64,000 bases of DNA from Crocodylus rhombifer (Eukaryota; Chordata; Crocodylia; Crocodylidae): assembly GCA_038503035.1 (NCBI GenBank), contig JAVSML010020438.1:62001-126000 (forward strand). Direction: 5' to 3'. The position numbers were made by a program, and so were the translations under genes. The notes under the pieces were generated by a model. The model made no database searches, was not told where the DNA came from, and was given only the letters and a program-made list of their open reading frames with translations. Below are positions 11,701 to 23,319 of the stretch, piece by piece. Numbering within the stretch: position 1 is the stretch's first letter; each line of letters begins with the position of its first letter.

Positions 11701-13733
11701 TCTGGTTTCTTTCAAGTTTGCTATGAAGGACCTAACTGAAAATGTTACATCCTCTGTTATTGCTTGCAAGAGGTTCTCTGCTGGCTGTTTGTTCTTTTCA
11801 TGACATTCTCATTTGCTATGTGAATATCTGGTACACGAGAGAGCTCTTTTAAGAGTGTCTCTCTTGCTACACCCACTTTTTGCTGCACTTGCAAGAGGTG
11901 CCTCTGTGCCTCATAGTAAGCTGTTCCATCAATCTTTAGAAGGTGCTGATGACAAAGATGCATTTTCTTAGCAGTCTCTTCAACCTAGGAGTCTCTCAGC
12001 AAAACACCTCCACATTCTTGGTCATTCGCTTTAATATTCAAAAGCAGCTCAGATGTTGCTGAGACATGCAGATGGGGTAGGTTCATCAGGCAGGAAAAGT
12101 GCTTGCCCTGAAGCAGGTATGAATGCATGCGAGAAGCAAAGAGTTCAGTTGCTAAGGAAGGGGGAAAGACTGGATTAGATAAATCATGAGATGCCATGTG
12201 TGTGGAAGCAGCTGAGGATAGGCAAACCCAAGAGGATAATTAATGTCCTGAAATAGGAGCCAGATGTCAATAGAATCAGCTTTTTCTGGTCATTCGCATG
12301 CTGATTCTGTAGCAGGGCATTGATGGGGAAGACTTGTCAGACAGCCTGTATGGGAAGTTCAGTGTTGCCTGTCTTAATTGCTTGTTAGGGAGACTTGACA
12401 CTTTTTACTGCAGGTGATGTCAACTGAACAAAAAATAATTTTTAAGAAACTGGTTAGAATGAGCCAAATTTTCCATTTTCTCCTGAAAAAACAAGTTGCC
12501 AAATAGTTTGTCTCCTAAAATGAAGACAAAACAAAACAAAAACAAAAACAACCCCCCAAACCCAGCCCTGCTGAAAAATTACGTTGTTCTTTTTTAAAAC
12601 TCTGGTCAAGCAGTAGCGCCATTCATGGATATTCAGAGCCATTTTGCTCTCACAAACTGACCAGCCACCCAAAAGGGCAATAAGCTATGGCTGTGGTTGG
12701 TGTTACTGTGGACCAGATTTAAGTTAACAGAAGTATTTTAGATGGAAAATATGGAGGAGAGTTGAGTGATAATCTGACTGTGTAAATACTCGGAGTTGAG
12801 TGGAACGGGACTTCATGCACAACTAAAATTTCTATTTTCTGGTCCAAATCTTTTTTTTTTTTTGAATGAGCATTCCAGCTGGAAAGCTACAGAATTTGTC
12901 CTTTAGAAACATCCTCCAGTTTCCACAGCAAGCTGAGGTTCAGGAAAGGTAAGCAATATTTTAGGCAAGAAAATTTGTTTCAGAATGAACACGGAAGTGA
13001 TTGATGATCAGAGCATCCAGACTTTTGTTCCCCACATACCTCCTGCCATCACTGGTTCTCCTTTACTGAGTTAAGTCTCCTCATACTTACTCATGGCCTT
13101 TCTTGCCTCTTGTTTCACCTTTCTATAACATAGTCCACCTGTATCAGAATTAAATGGAATGCCGAAGAAAAGCTGAAGCTGCCATTTTCAAGAATCCACA
13201 ATAAGAACAAATATTTCTTTGCTAAGCACTATTATTTAAATAGAGAACAGGTTGCCTCTAGTTTAGCAAAGTCCTCAGTGTTCTGGTTAACTCCATAACC
13301 CCCTAATTTTTATCTGATACCAAAATCTGAAGTTCAGTAAAATCCCTAAAGCAAAAAATGTCATCCCTACCCATGGCACAACTGGCAGAAGTACACAGGG
13401 ATATCTGTGATCATAAAAACAAGTGTAAATGTCATATTAATATCATTTGCACAAGCAAATGGGTACATAAAATTAATATAACATGGATTACATAGAGAGT
13501 GAGGAGATGATATTGCAAAACAAACTACTTATAGTAGTCATAAAATAAAGCAAGGAGATCTACCTTACTTGCAGTCCAATGGTTTGTATGTAATATACTC
13601 ACATTCTTTTTCCACGGTGTTTCAAGCCTAATCATTTGCCAAACCACCAAAAGCCACATCATAGCAAAGTATGATACTTAGCTTATGCATGTCATTCAAG
13701 AGTCACTTGTTCATACTATTCAGATGGTACAGT
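11701..13733. other. AT-rich DNA, nothing recognised
   Basis: It contains an A/C-rich simple stretch near 12523-12560 (aaaacaaaac units followed by cccccc) and a 13-base T run at 12851-12863. Open frames are 72 codons or less. Confidence 0.65.
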
Positions 13734-13916
13734 GGACCACATTCTGATTTCAAGAGCACCTCTGTGACTCAGGAGTGAATCCAGAGGAGGTAATCTGGAT
13801 TTACCTCGTTGAAAATGGGTGTGTCTACATGTGCTATTAGTTAATGCACAGCAAGCCTACTGCACATTAAAAAAGGAGCAGTAAATTGCCCCCAGGGAGA
13901 CTGTTGTATCTCAGCC

Positions 13917-14260
13917 ACGTGGGGATCAGACCCAATCCGGTGGGGACAGCCACCTGGAGATCAGGAGGGTTCCAATCCCCATATGGCCAGGAGAAGTGAC
14001 TATGCTCAACTTCCCGCCCAGTCACCACGTGGCTGCCAGGCAATGTCCCCACCAGGTGAGGATGCTTCTTCTGGACACATGAGGATGAGGACTTTCCCAA
14101 TCCCCGTGTCGCTGCTCTGCCAGGCAGGAACACTTCTCCCAACCAGGTGGGATCAGGACCCAATCCCCACCTGGCTGGGATGCAGCAGTCCCAGGTTCTG
14201 GGACAGCTCTCCCAACCAGGTGGGGATTAGGATGGTCACAATCCCCATGTGGCAGGGAGG
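13917..14260. repeat. Minisatellite with palindromic units
   Basis: Degenerate units built from AACCAGGTGGGGATNAGG and its complement AATCCCCACCTGGCTGGG recur at about 13917-13990, 14040-14060, 14138-14180 and 14212-14262. Spacing is irregular. Because each unit contains both orientations, the array is itself foldback-prone. Open frames of 98-133 codons on both strands are by-products of the array. Confidence 0.7.
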
Positions 14261-14329
14261 CAGCTTCTTCTGCAGCTGGCACAGCTCTCCACCACATCAG
14301 GGCTTGCTTAGCCAGACAGCGTGGGCCCC

Positions 14330-15477
14330 CACTGCCTGGGTTGACTGGGAACAAATTGCAGATCACCTTCACCATCCGCTGTAAAGCTGGCAAGTCAGCA
14401 ACACAGAAGTCCTTGACTTCAGGAAAGCCAACTTTGACAAGCTCAGGAGGCTTGTCAGTGAGGCCCTAAGGGACCACGACCCCAGGGGGTGGGGAGTTCA
14501 GGAAGAGTGGTTGCTCCTCAAGGGAGCGATCCTCAATGCGCAAGCTAATTCTATTCCATCTTGGAGAAAAGGCAGCAAGAGGGCATAGCAGCCCCCTGGC
14601 TCTCCAGGGATGTAGCAGACCTCCTGAGGCTAAAAAGAAAGGCCTACAAAGGATGGAGGATGGGATTCACCTCCAAGGAGGATTATTCTGCACTGGTCTG
14701 GTCCTGCAGGGAGCAAACCAGGAAAGTCAAGGCTGCAACTGAAGTCCAACTAGCTTCAAGCATCAAGGACAATAAAAAGTCCTTTTTCAGATATGTGGGG
14801 AGCTGGAGGAAAAGCAAGGGCAACATTGGACCCCTGCTGAACCAGATGGGACAGCTGACAACTGACGCCCAGGAAAAAGCCAACCTATTAAATGGGTACT
14901 TTGTGTCAGTCTTTCATCAGTCCCATAGGACGCTCATGCCCACCTTGGTGAAGCCACAGCTGGAGTACTGGGTCCAGTTTTGGGCTCCGCAATTCAAAAA
15001 GGATGTGGAGAAGCTTGAGAGAGTCCAGAGGAGAGCCACGCGCATGATCAGAGGTCAGGAAAACAGACATTACGATGACAGGCTGAGAGCTATAGGGCTC
15101 TTTAGCCTGGAAAAGCGCAGGCTCAAGGGTGATCTGATGGCCACCTATAAGTTTATCGGGGTGACCACCAGGATCTGGGGGAACGTTTGTTCACCAGAGC
15201 GCCCCAAGGGATGACGAGGTTGAACGGTCATAAACTCCTGCAAGATGGTTTCAGGCTGGACATAAGGCAGAATTTCTTTACCTTCTGGGCCCCCAAGGTT
15301 TGGAACAGCCTGCCATTGGAGGTGGTTCAAGCACCTACATTTGAACACCTTCAAGAGCAAATTGGATGCTTATCTTGCTGGGATCCTATGACCCCAGCTG
15401 ACTTCCTGCCCTTTGGGTGGGGGGCTAGACTTGATGATCTTCTGAAGTCCCTTCCAGCCCTAATGTCTATGAAATCT
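14330..15477 (+). mobile_element. CR1 LINE ORF2 remnant lacking the RT core
   Basis: Translation begins VDWEQIADHL, then NTEVLDFRKANFDKLRRLV, ALRDHDPRGWGVQEEWLLLKGA and [11 protein letters not shown], the CR1 segment between endonuclease and RT. After a frameshift it reads [47 protein letters not shown] and [14 protein letters not shown]. It then passes directly to [48 protein letters not shown] and GFRLDIRQNFFTFWAPKVWNSLP, the C-terminal end. The catalytic palm is deleted, but the frame stays open across the junction (14561-15214). The 3' tail is at 15421-15477 (ggctagacttgatgatct...ctatgaaatct). Confidence 0.93.
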
Positions 15478-15680
15478 GCACGTGTGCTACTGTGCAGCAG
15501 TTAATGCACAGTTAATCTACTACCTTTATTTCCAGGTAGCAGATAATTGCACATTAGCCTATTTTACTGTGCAGTAGCCTAGGCATGCTTAAATAGTCAT
15601 GCTTTACTGTGCAGTAGATTAGTGTATTGCACAATAAAGCATCTTGTGTAGACACACCCACTAAGATCAGAATCTGACTC

Positions 15681-16184
15681 AACAAAACTATTTTCCAGTC
15701 ATATCCTTGAACAGTGTAAATCAGTTTAGTGCTGTTGAAGTCAAGGGACCTATACCATGTCAGCTGAAGAAGTGGCTCTTTACATGTATTTCAGGATAGC
15801 TGCAAGATGAGACTGCATGTACAATTATTCTGCAATCATTTATTGGTTTGGCATGTGTCTTTTTTTTGTGCCTGAAAGTCTACCTCTTAAAACTGGAAGC
15901 AGTGTTTTCCATGACCATCCATTGCATTTGGAAAAAAAAATTCATACTCATTTTCAAAGGCCAAAGTATCCTTTCCCTTCACAAAATGTAACAGACTTAG
16001 AAAGGTCCACAGTAACTGTATTTTTTTAACTCTAGTCCATTTCTGAAATTATGAATTTGATAAAGGGTCTTGAGTGGCTTAGCTTTGTCCCAAATAGACC
16101 TGGCTATATAAGGATTTTTCAATTCAGTGGCTGAAAAATTGGAGGAAAAAATGATTATGGTTAAAATGAGCCATAGCTTTTTTT
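15681..16184. other. AT-rich DNA, no gene recognised
   Basis: A 70-codon frame at 15817-16029 has no recognisable similarity. The right part merges into T- and A-rich low-complexity text. Confidence 0.6.
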
Positions 16185-16204
16185 GGGGGGGGGCGGGCGG
16201 GGGG
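16185..16204 (+). repeat. G-quadruplex-type G tract
   Basis: A run of nine G, then CGGGC, then six G gives at least four closely spaced G runs of three or more. It is preceded by a T run. It is a candidate quadruplex and a likely polymerase-slippage site. No adjacent gene suggests a promoter role. Confidence 0.8.
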
Positions 16205-18179
16205 TTCAGTAGTACAGGGGGAGGAAAAAACAACCCAAAATACAGTTTTGGATCAACTTAAAATATTCTGTTTGACCTAAAACAAAACCTTTCATTTCTT
16301 TAACTAAGGTCAATTAAAATGTCCTTTCAAAATGACAGGTTGAGAAATTTAGTTTTGCAAATGTCAAAACTCTTGAAACAGGAAATATTTCACATAGGAA
16401 ATATTGACCTGAATCTTTTGGGCAGTTTCTGAATTCTTTCCTTTTTGGGGGGCCAAAACAATTAATGACAATTTCCCCACACATAATTTGTTTTCATACT
16501 TCTAAAATGCTATTTTTTGGTGAAATTCACTATTATTTTAAAGTTCAGTGTGTGCTGTGTGTACAGCAGTGGGCACAGAGCAGACAGCATGACTGTTGCT
16601 GGAACTGACTGTGGAGAAGGATCACAGTCAGTTTATAAGGAAAAAAAAGTCTTCAGTTACAAGACTTTCTCCACTTCAAAGACCAAGTGTTCTTTTGTTA
16701 TTATACACGTTAGGCAGGCCATGAAAGAGTAGAGTGCAAGGGGCTGCAATTCTTTTTGGCCTTCCTGTGGACCAAGGAAGAAGGGCCAAGCTCATGGCAT
16801 TTCCTCCCCATGCTGAATACCCATCTATTGGACAAAGAGTACCCTGCCCTCCTATTTTGAGATGGCATTGATTTCAAGAACATTGGGTTGGGTCCCCTAT
16901 GAATAGAGCAGAAGAGGAGGAATAAAGTAAGGTGAACCTAATAATGGGCCGGATCTTCAACTTTCATAGCCTTGCCTTGTTTTCATTTGTAATCACTTGA
17001 TTGCAACAAGGCTAAGCTGTCATAGTTTAGCTTTCACTTGCTGTGGCCAGTTACCTCAGAGCAGCTGACGATTGGTGAATCCACTCCTTTTTTTATCTTG
17101 CTGTAAATTGCTCATTTCTCCATATCCAGAAGGAAGCTTGAGTTTCTCTAGCATTACTGGTTAAAATAGTTGCTGCTGAATCATGAAGAGGGTTCCTACC
17201 AGTCTTGACTGGGGGCACTAAGCAGCAGGTGCTGTCACTGGCTTTGATATAGGCGCTCTCTCACTTGGTGGCATACGAGCTTCCACAAACAGAGTTATCA
17301 GTTTAAGTTACAGCCCCCAGGAAGCATTTGAAAAGTTTCTTAGGAGGTTGGATCATCTGCTACCTGTGAGAAATTAAACAAGTAGTTTTCATATATGGCC
17401 TTACAGATTTTACCCTTCAATTGGAAAGCTTTCCTCCAAATAATGTGTCAGAATGCTGAGCAACACAAATGCAGCCGTCTACTTGGATTGAGGTACTGGG
17501 TGAGTAACTGAGGGGAAAAAAGTAGAATAGTGTACTTGAAAACTGTGCTGAAATTTATTAAATAAAATAAATGTATGCATTCTGACAAACAACACGACAA
17601 ACAGAACCCCATCAAAAATATTGTACAACTATTATTTACATGACCATATATTTTATGAGTCTGATTCTTCTTTGACACTCACATACATCACAGGTAGGAA
17701 ATGGGATTGCAGGTGGATAGAACTGTTACCGGTGAGACCAAAAGTTGCATCATTTTGGTTTCTGGGACATTGCCCATTTCACAAAGGAATCTGGAAACAA
17801 GAGCCTGTTACTTCAGATATGCCTCTGCTGCTATGGAGTAGCTTTCCACAACTTGTCACAGGCTTTATGCCATCTCTGGAATCATTAAATAATGCTATAC
17901 CCAACTATGTCAATGTCAGTGGACAATTCCAGATGCATCAGAGGGAGCTGTAATCCTCTTATGACAGTACAAACCATTGCCATAATGAAGCCCCAGGAAA
18001 ATCCCCCTATTTGTGATATGAACAGCAAATCATTGATGGTGTAACTCAACTGTTTTTCCACTTGTCTAAAGGCTGTAGCTATGTCTTTCTCTAACTTTCA
18101 TCTTTGTTTAACTTAGAATAAGAACTTTAGGGACTGTCTAACTTAAAAGCTTTCTTAAAGCATTTTATCTTAATCTCAC
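16205..18179. other. AT-rich DNA, no gene recognised
   Basis: 16240-16460 is rich in ttttgcaaa/caaaacctttc words like those at 48340-48480, possibly one degenerate low-complexity family. The largest open frame is 110 codons (17621-17953) with no recognisable domain. A palindromic-MITE-like start (gggccggatcttcaac) occurs near 16947. Confidence 0.55.
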
Positions 18180-18461
18180 TGGGGACATCTACACATGATG
18201 CTACGTTACCATAGCAACAAGCTATGGTGACGTAGCTCTACTACAGTGACATAGCATCAGTGGGCACAAACCACAACACTGACGCTACTGCACAGTAGCA
18301 AGCTATGTTACCATAGCTTGTTGCTACTACATAGTCACACCAGAAACAAGCTGTGCAGAACTTGGACACAGTAACAGTAGTTACTTCTCAGTCATTTAGT
18401 ACTTGCTTAAATGATTGCACAGTAACAACTGCACAGTCCGGTGCACATGTAGACACACCCA
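18180..18461. mobile_element. Small TIR element, type A, copy 1
   Basis: The left end TGGGGACATCTACACATG matches the complement of the right end, TGGGTGTGTCTACATGTGC. The interior holds two strong hairpins. The first (18200-18215 with 18221-18236) is a 16-bp stem with one G-T pair and an AACAA loop. The second (about 18294-18330) pairs AGTAGCA/TGCTACT and AGCTATG/CATAGCT with a small bulge. There is no coding capacity. It is separated from the next element by a single base. Confidence 0.75.
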
Positions 18462-18462
18462 A

Positions 18463-18931
18463 TGGAGGCATCTACACATGCATTTTACTGCAGAGTAGAC
18501 TAGCTCCTCAGTAAAGCGTCACAGTCTACACATGTGCCAGTATTAGGGCACAGTAGATTAACTCCGCCATAAGATAATGCTGTCAGAGACAGCACTATCT
18601 TACAGCGGAATACTTACATACAACCAAATACAAGTGTAGACTGTGACAGGGGCTGGCTGGGGCACAAGAGTGCTAAAGTGCTGGCTAGCCCCTCACTGGA
18701 ACACTCTCATGCCCCAGGCAGCCCTTCTACTGCCTGAGACTGCCACCCGGAGCCTGGACCTGACCCTCCACACCCCCAGGGCCTGCTGTCAGCCCAGGAC
18801 TGCTATGCCCCATCTCTATGTGCCATAGTCCTGGGAGCGCATGCAAATGCTGTGCCTGGGAACAGCTGACTCTGGTGTGAATTGTGCCAGAATTTATTGG
18901 ATCACACTAACTGCACATGTAGATCCACCCA
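18463..18931 (+). mobile_element. TIR element, type B, copy 1
   Basis: Ends TGGAGGCATCTACACATGC and GCACATGTAGATCCACCCA are inverted. Close similarity to 42214-42677 in the same orientation runs through shared blocks (gtcacagtctacacatgtgcc; ggctggctggggcac; gtgctaaagtg). An internal 21-bp hairpin (18563-18583 with 18589-18609, 18 of 21 paired) is followed by a GC-rich half. Open frames in the GC-rich part are not conserved between copies, so I take it as non-coding. Confidence 0.8.
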
Positions 18932-19199
18932 GTGAGGCTTAAATACGGACTCACTGAAGTGTCATGAGCAAGTCCCTTCAACTACCTGTGCCTTTGTTGT
19001 CCCTCCAATTCTTTGTTTCATGGTTGATTTAGGGCTTGTTTTACATTGTATTTCATTGCACCCAGAATGGTAGGGGATTATAATTTTAGTTGGGATTTGC
19101 AGCACTTGTTGTAATACAAATGATTAATATGAATAATGAATCAGAATATGAATGTGCTAACAGTGGGTTTAGAGCCACAGTGTGTTCAATTTTGCTCCA

Positions 19200-19860
19200 T
19201 TTGCAAACTCATGGGGAAACACCCTGCGTGGTGGCGGGAGCCGCTCTTGAGGACCTGAAGTGGCAGAGAAAAACCCTGACGCTCTGGGAGACAGACCTGT
19301 GGATCCTGGCCCAAAAACTTACCTGAAATGCAGGCCAGTCATCAGGCGGGTTGTGTGAGCTAGTGCTACGCTGGCTTTTCAAGCACCTTTCAATCAAGCT
19401 CGGTGTCGGCCGGCTGATGACATCAGCTGCAGCCGCTGCCATGGGGGATTTAAAAACACCAGCAGAAGCCAGCAAGGAGAGTGGAGGCAGGAGGCAAGGA
19501 GATGAACTCACCAGGGTGTAAGGCTCATTGACCCCACACTCCCCAAGAGCAAGTCTAGGGTCGCTCACCATCTTTGACACCCAGGTAGGGTTTGTTCAAC
19601 CCTGAGCCTGTGGAAGGCACTACCAGTACAAGCCCTGCACTGAAGAACTGGAGTAGAGAGCAGGCTGCAGCCATGAGCCTGCACTGTGAACTGGGGCTGG
19701 CGAGGCTCAGGTCCCTCAGCTGAAGAAGAGAAGCCAGGACCACAGGATGACACAATGGCATGACAACTCAGACAGTTGGCGAGTGAATGGTGTATAGGGG
19801 AGGCGGAGCCCCATAACAAGCCGTGACAAGGCAGTGAGTACCCCCCACCTGCAGGTCCAG
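19200..19860 (+). mobile_element. GC-rich, CpG-bearing repeat block, possibly LTR-like
   Basis: Sharply GC-rich relative to its flanks, with CpGs (ctcggtgtcggccggc), a near-palindrome (gctgatgacatcagc) and a TATA-like GATTTAAAAAC at about 19449-19459. A leader rich in agcaaggagag/ggcaggagg follows. The layout resembles the promoter half of a retroelement LTR, but I see no ends, poly(A) signal or duplication. A CpG-rich promoter of an unrecognised gene is the alternative. The 123-codon minus-strand frame at 19209-19580 has no similarity that I can name. Confidence 0.3.
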
Positions 19861-20039
19861 GTTTTGAATACCACCAAACCCCTCCTTTTCAGTTAAAAGT
19901 CCATCAAGTCATGGTAGGCGGCTTGAGAGGAATTTGTCCCAGTGAACAGAGGGATACTTAGGGTGTCTAACCAAGGTCATGACACCCTGAAAGGTGGTAA
20001 ATATAGTGCTGACAACTCTCTTGATTTTTACTGCAGCTC

Positions 20040-20275
20040 TCATATTAGCAGTACAGTAGCAGAGTATTTAAGACACCTTACTATGGCTCCAGAGGTGTGA
20101 ATTCCAGTCCTGCTCTATATTTGTGCTAAGCAACACTCCTAGCTGACCCAGATATAAATGATTACCTGATCATTCATATTGGGGAGTCAAAGCCAAATGT
20201 GATGCAAGCCACATCACTCCCTTGTGTGGCTAAGAAACTGGTGTGCTTTATCCACACTAGCTCAGTGAGCTGTTA
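20040..20275 (+). mobile_element. tRNA-derived SINE-like unit
   Basis: GTAGCAGAGTATTTAAGACAC resembles a degenerate tRNA A-box region, and GGTGTGAATTCCAGTCC about 35 bases later resembles a B box (GGTTCGAATCC). A non-tRNA body (cctagctgacccagatataaatg ... acctgatc) follows. Spacing fits a SINE head. I do not recognise the family with certainty. No intact tRNA cloverleaf is present. Confidence 0.4.
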
Positions 20276-21539
20276 AATGGACCTTTCCTTTCATGATATT
20301 TGGCTTTTCTCTTAAAGCTCCAGTTCCAGGGGTCCTGAAACTTTCAGCTTTCATTTTGAAAAAATATGTTTTTATCAGTCAATGCTATAGAAAAGCTAGA
20401 AAACCTGAACACATATAACCTAAAGGCTCAATTTATGAGAAGACAAAGAATTAGAACCAAGAATGCATTAATTTGGAAGAGAAAGCTTATTATTTTTAAG
20501 ATGATCTCATGGGTTTTTGACTCATGTTTGGGATTGGAAATACTGTTTATATTGCTCTTACTGAAGGAAAATATATACCTGAGAATGTGATTGGAAATCT
20601 CCTGATGGCACTAAAGGAGACAGGATGAAAATAAATATTTTTATGTTATAGTTAGGCCTAGTTGGTTACCGTCCCTCCATCTGTACCTAAATTCTGCATT
20701 TCTTCTCCCTGATTTACATTTTCTAACATCCAGTTTCCACTTTATTTCTTGGTTGTAATCTCTGCAGGTCCTGTTTTTAGCTTGGTTCTGCACTGGTCTG
20801 GTTCTTACTTCATTTCTGATGATGTTCTCAAGTTTAATCCCAGTGGGATTTATACCCAGGCAACATCTGACAAAGACATATATGCAAGAATCATGACTGG
20901 AGCTTCCTCTTCCCACACCCCACCTTGGTCAGAACATGCCCTGGATAGTCAGTGTTCTGGAATTGTTAAGAGCTAGCTGCAGCTATCACTGGACTTCCCT
21001 TAAATTCTCGTAGTGATTACTGCATTCCCATCCTTCTTTACAGAACTAGACTAATAGCATTTATACATGTTATCTGGGAGGGGGGAGGGGCAATTTAATT
21101 AGAGTGGCTCTGATAGCCACTTCAGTTAAGGTGTCGGGAGTGTCACATGTTTCAGTGTCCCCACATTAAAAAATGATGGCGGGGAGCTTTAACTAAAGCT
21201 CATTGAGTAGACCGGGTAGAGTGAGACTCGATTAATCTGTAATAACAGCATATCAGAGCAAGTTCTTGGACATGTATTGGGGTTTTCAAAACAGTTCAAC
21301 GAACTTCAGTGTTTAATGTTGGAAGTCAAGAATCAGAGTCCTGTAAAACCATCTGCATTACTTTGGAGTGATCTCTTATGCCCTGGGCCTGGAAATCCAT
21401 TTCATCAAGAAATTGCTACAACTGGTTTCAAAGGCAGCTTTTGCAGTCTCCTTTAATCTGGTCAGATTTCTCTTCAGGAGAATAATTACAATACCAAGCT
21501 CTTAAAAAAGTACCTCCAAATACTTTGTGAAGAAAGCAT
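20276..21539. other. No gene recognised
   Basis: AT-rich with frames up to 91 codons, none recognisable. A G-rich patch (ggaggggggaggggc) lies near 21076-21091. Confidence 0.6.
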
Positions 21540-21695
21540 CATTATTTTTCTTTTACATACAGAGAAGTTGAGGAGCATGGAGCTGAAGTGCCCTGCACAA
21601 GGACATATCTCATAGGCTGGTAGCAGAGGCCAAAATAAAACCCAGGTCTCCCAAAAACCCTGAGACCCATCTGTCCAGTAGGTCACAATACCCTG
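21540..21695 (-). mobile_element. MIR/CORE-SINE-like fragment
   Basis: Reverse-complement MIR layout on the + strand: tttacatacagagaagttgagg, then agtgccctgcacaaggaca, then gaggccaaaataaaacccaggtctccc and ccatctgtccagtaggtcac. The order of motifs is complete although individual bases are diverged. Confidence 0.6.
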
Positions 21696-23233
21696 TAAAG
21701 ATCATCCAGTGATATGTAGTGTCTAGTCAGGAAGATGGCAGAAGAGAGGTTTCTCATGGAGGAGAAACGTCCATGAGAGGCTTATCAATAGAGGGCTTTC
21801 TCTCAAGGTGCTCTGTAGTGTGTAGATAAAAGAGGAAGAAGACGCTGGGTATGACAGGGCCTGTCTGGGCAGCTACATGCCTAGGAGAGGTATCCAGCAA
21901 AGTAATCCAGGTTGATGGTGAACATGGAGTACAGTGAATCATGGGGTCAGATTTTGCCTTCTGCTATATAAAAATATTTCCCTAATGCCATAAAGGAGCA
22001 CTCTTTGAGCTACTTTGTGCTACTTATGCATAGAATCTTCCCATGTACTGACAGGTCACTAAGCTCCCTTAACCTCAAAACCACATCTGTGTGGAAGGAA
22101 GGATGTGGCAGGACTTTTTTTAGGATGCAGTACATTTCCTATCTCAATCTTGCCAGCATCTTCCCTTCTTCATATTTATGGGCAAAAATATCCACTTATA
22201 CTGTCAGATCTTTCAAAGAGAGAAGTGCTCTGCATTTAGTTCTTCATTCTTCCACTTTAGATAACCTTTTATCATTGCAGCCTATCTGGAAATCCTTATA
22301 CTTGGAACCTTATAATAGATATTTCCATTGCAGGAAAGAGATATCAGACCAACGCAGCATCTTGAATTCAGAACAGGAGGAAATAGATGACTGCACTGTT
22401 TGGGTTTGTCATTTAGATATTCCATTCTTTATGGGCTGATTCTCATCTATCTGTCATTTCCTGGGATCGACATCTCAGACTAGGCTGGGACATGACACTC
22501 AAGTCTACTGACCTTTCCAAAATTCATTCTGCTTTCAGCCCTCAGGAGAAGGATCAAGTTCTAGGCTCCATCCCAATGGGAGCAACCTGGAGAAATCAGG
22601 GCAGAATTTGTCTGCCTTCCTCCATCCTTGGCTGGGATAGAGAAAGTCACATAATGTAGAACTTTGGCTTTCCTGATTTTGAAAGCCATGTGAGCTTCAG
22701 GTGATCAAATGAATGCTGAGCAAGTGCAGGGTCATCAACAGTCACAAATACACTGTGGTGACTGAGCAGGAGATGTTTGCTTGTGTTACGAAATGTGGTG
22801 GAGTAAAAGTACACGCTGGGGATTTGTTCATTTTAGCAAACCTGGCAGAACCTTACTGTGACCTAAATAGAATACCTTGCTCTACATAAAGCATGCATCA
22901 GGGTATTTCCTGATTTATTCATGAAAGGTTTGCTTTACAAAGGCATTTGGAACTGTGTAATCGCAAAATACATGATACATATAGCTGGCTGCTCAGCTGG
23001 CATTTGCACAAATTGCTTTGATATATAGCTGTAATGTATGAAAGCACAGTGAGGCCAATTTAAATACTTGATACTGGAGTAAACTGGTTAAAAGAGTAAA
23101 TTAGATCTAACCTACAGATTTTCCTGCTACTGCATAGAGAAGGTTGCTCTCCAGAATGAATAATTGATGAAGGGATGGCAGACTAAACCTGGCAAGTGGA
23201 TAAAAATCTTCTAGTATTAAATGGCCACTTATA
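21696..23233. other. No gene recognised; one 144-codon chance frame
   Basis: The frame at 22005-22439 on the + strand translates without recognisable motif. It has no splice-site context and sits in ordinary AT-rich DNA, so I do not call it a gene. Confidence 0.55.
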
Positions 23234-23319
23234 GGGCCAGATCCATAGCTGGTGGAAATGCTTAATTTCTTTGATTTCAGAGGAACTAAGCTGATTTATA
23301 CCAGCTGACAGTCTGGCCC
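23234..23319. mobile_element. Palindromic MITE, 86 bp, near complete
   Basis: It starts GGGCCAGATCCATAGCTGG and ends CCAGCTGACAGTCTGGCCC, which are inverted copies with a few mismatches. The next bases inwards (tggaaat / atttata) continue the pairing. It is the best copy of a family whose remnants lie near 3.75, 13.73, 24.19 and 38.67 kb. There is an ATA on each side, which could be a short target duplication. Confidence 0.7.

Larger units (their letters stand above)
13816..15661. mobile_element. TIR element (TGGGTGTGTCTACA family) carrying a CR1 insert
   Basis: The left end is TGGGTGTGTCTACATGTGC and the right end is the complement of TGGGTGTGTCTACACAAG, so the first 14 bases are a perfect TIR. 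Both arms contain ttaatgcacag and actgcaca/tgtgcagt repeats typical of the family also seen at 18.2, 42.2 and 44.2 kb. Between the arms lie a GC-rich minisatellite and a CR1 LINE. The text just right of the CR1 (cacgtgtgctactgtgcagcag...) again resembles a left arm, so two overlapping elements are possible. No clear target duplication. Confidence 0.65.
13734..15680. mobile_element. Palindromic MITE split by a later insertion
   Basis: The left part (13734-13815) reads tggaccacattctgatttc...gactcaggagtgaatcc...ctggatttacc. The right part (15660-15680) reads actaagatcagaatctgact. CATTCTGATTT and AGATCAGAATC are the two inverted ends of the gggccagattctgat-type palindromic MITE. The roughly 1.85-kb intervening sequence is a separate TIR element, so this copy is the host of an insertion. 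Confidence 0.55.

Noticed and set aside
13917..14260. CRISPR-like array
   Set aside because: Units are degenerate, irregularly spaced and palindromic, in a vertebrate TIR element; this is a minisatellite.
20040..20120. Possible tRNA gene
   Set aside because: A- and B-box-like words are present, but no cloverleaf can be drawn and a non-tRNA body follows, so a SINE-like head fits better.
22005..22439. 144-codon + frame
   Set aside because: No recognisable motif and no sign of splice sites; chance in AT-rich DNA is adequate.
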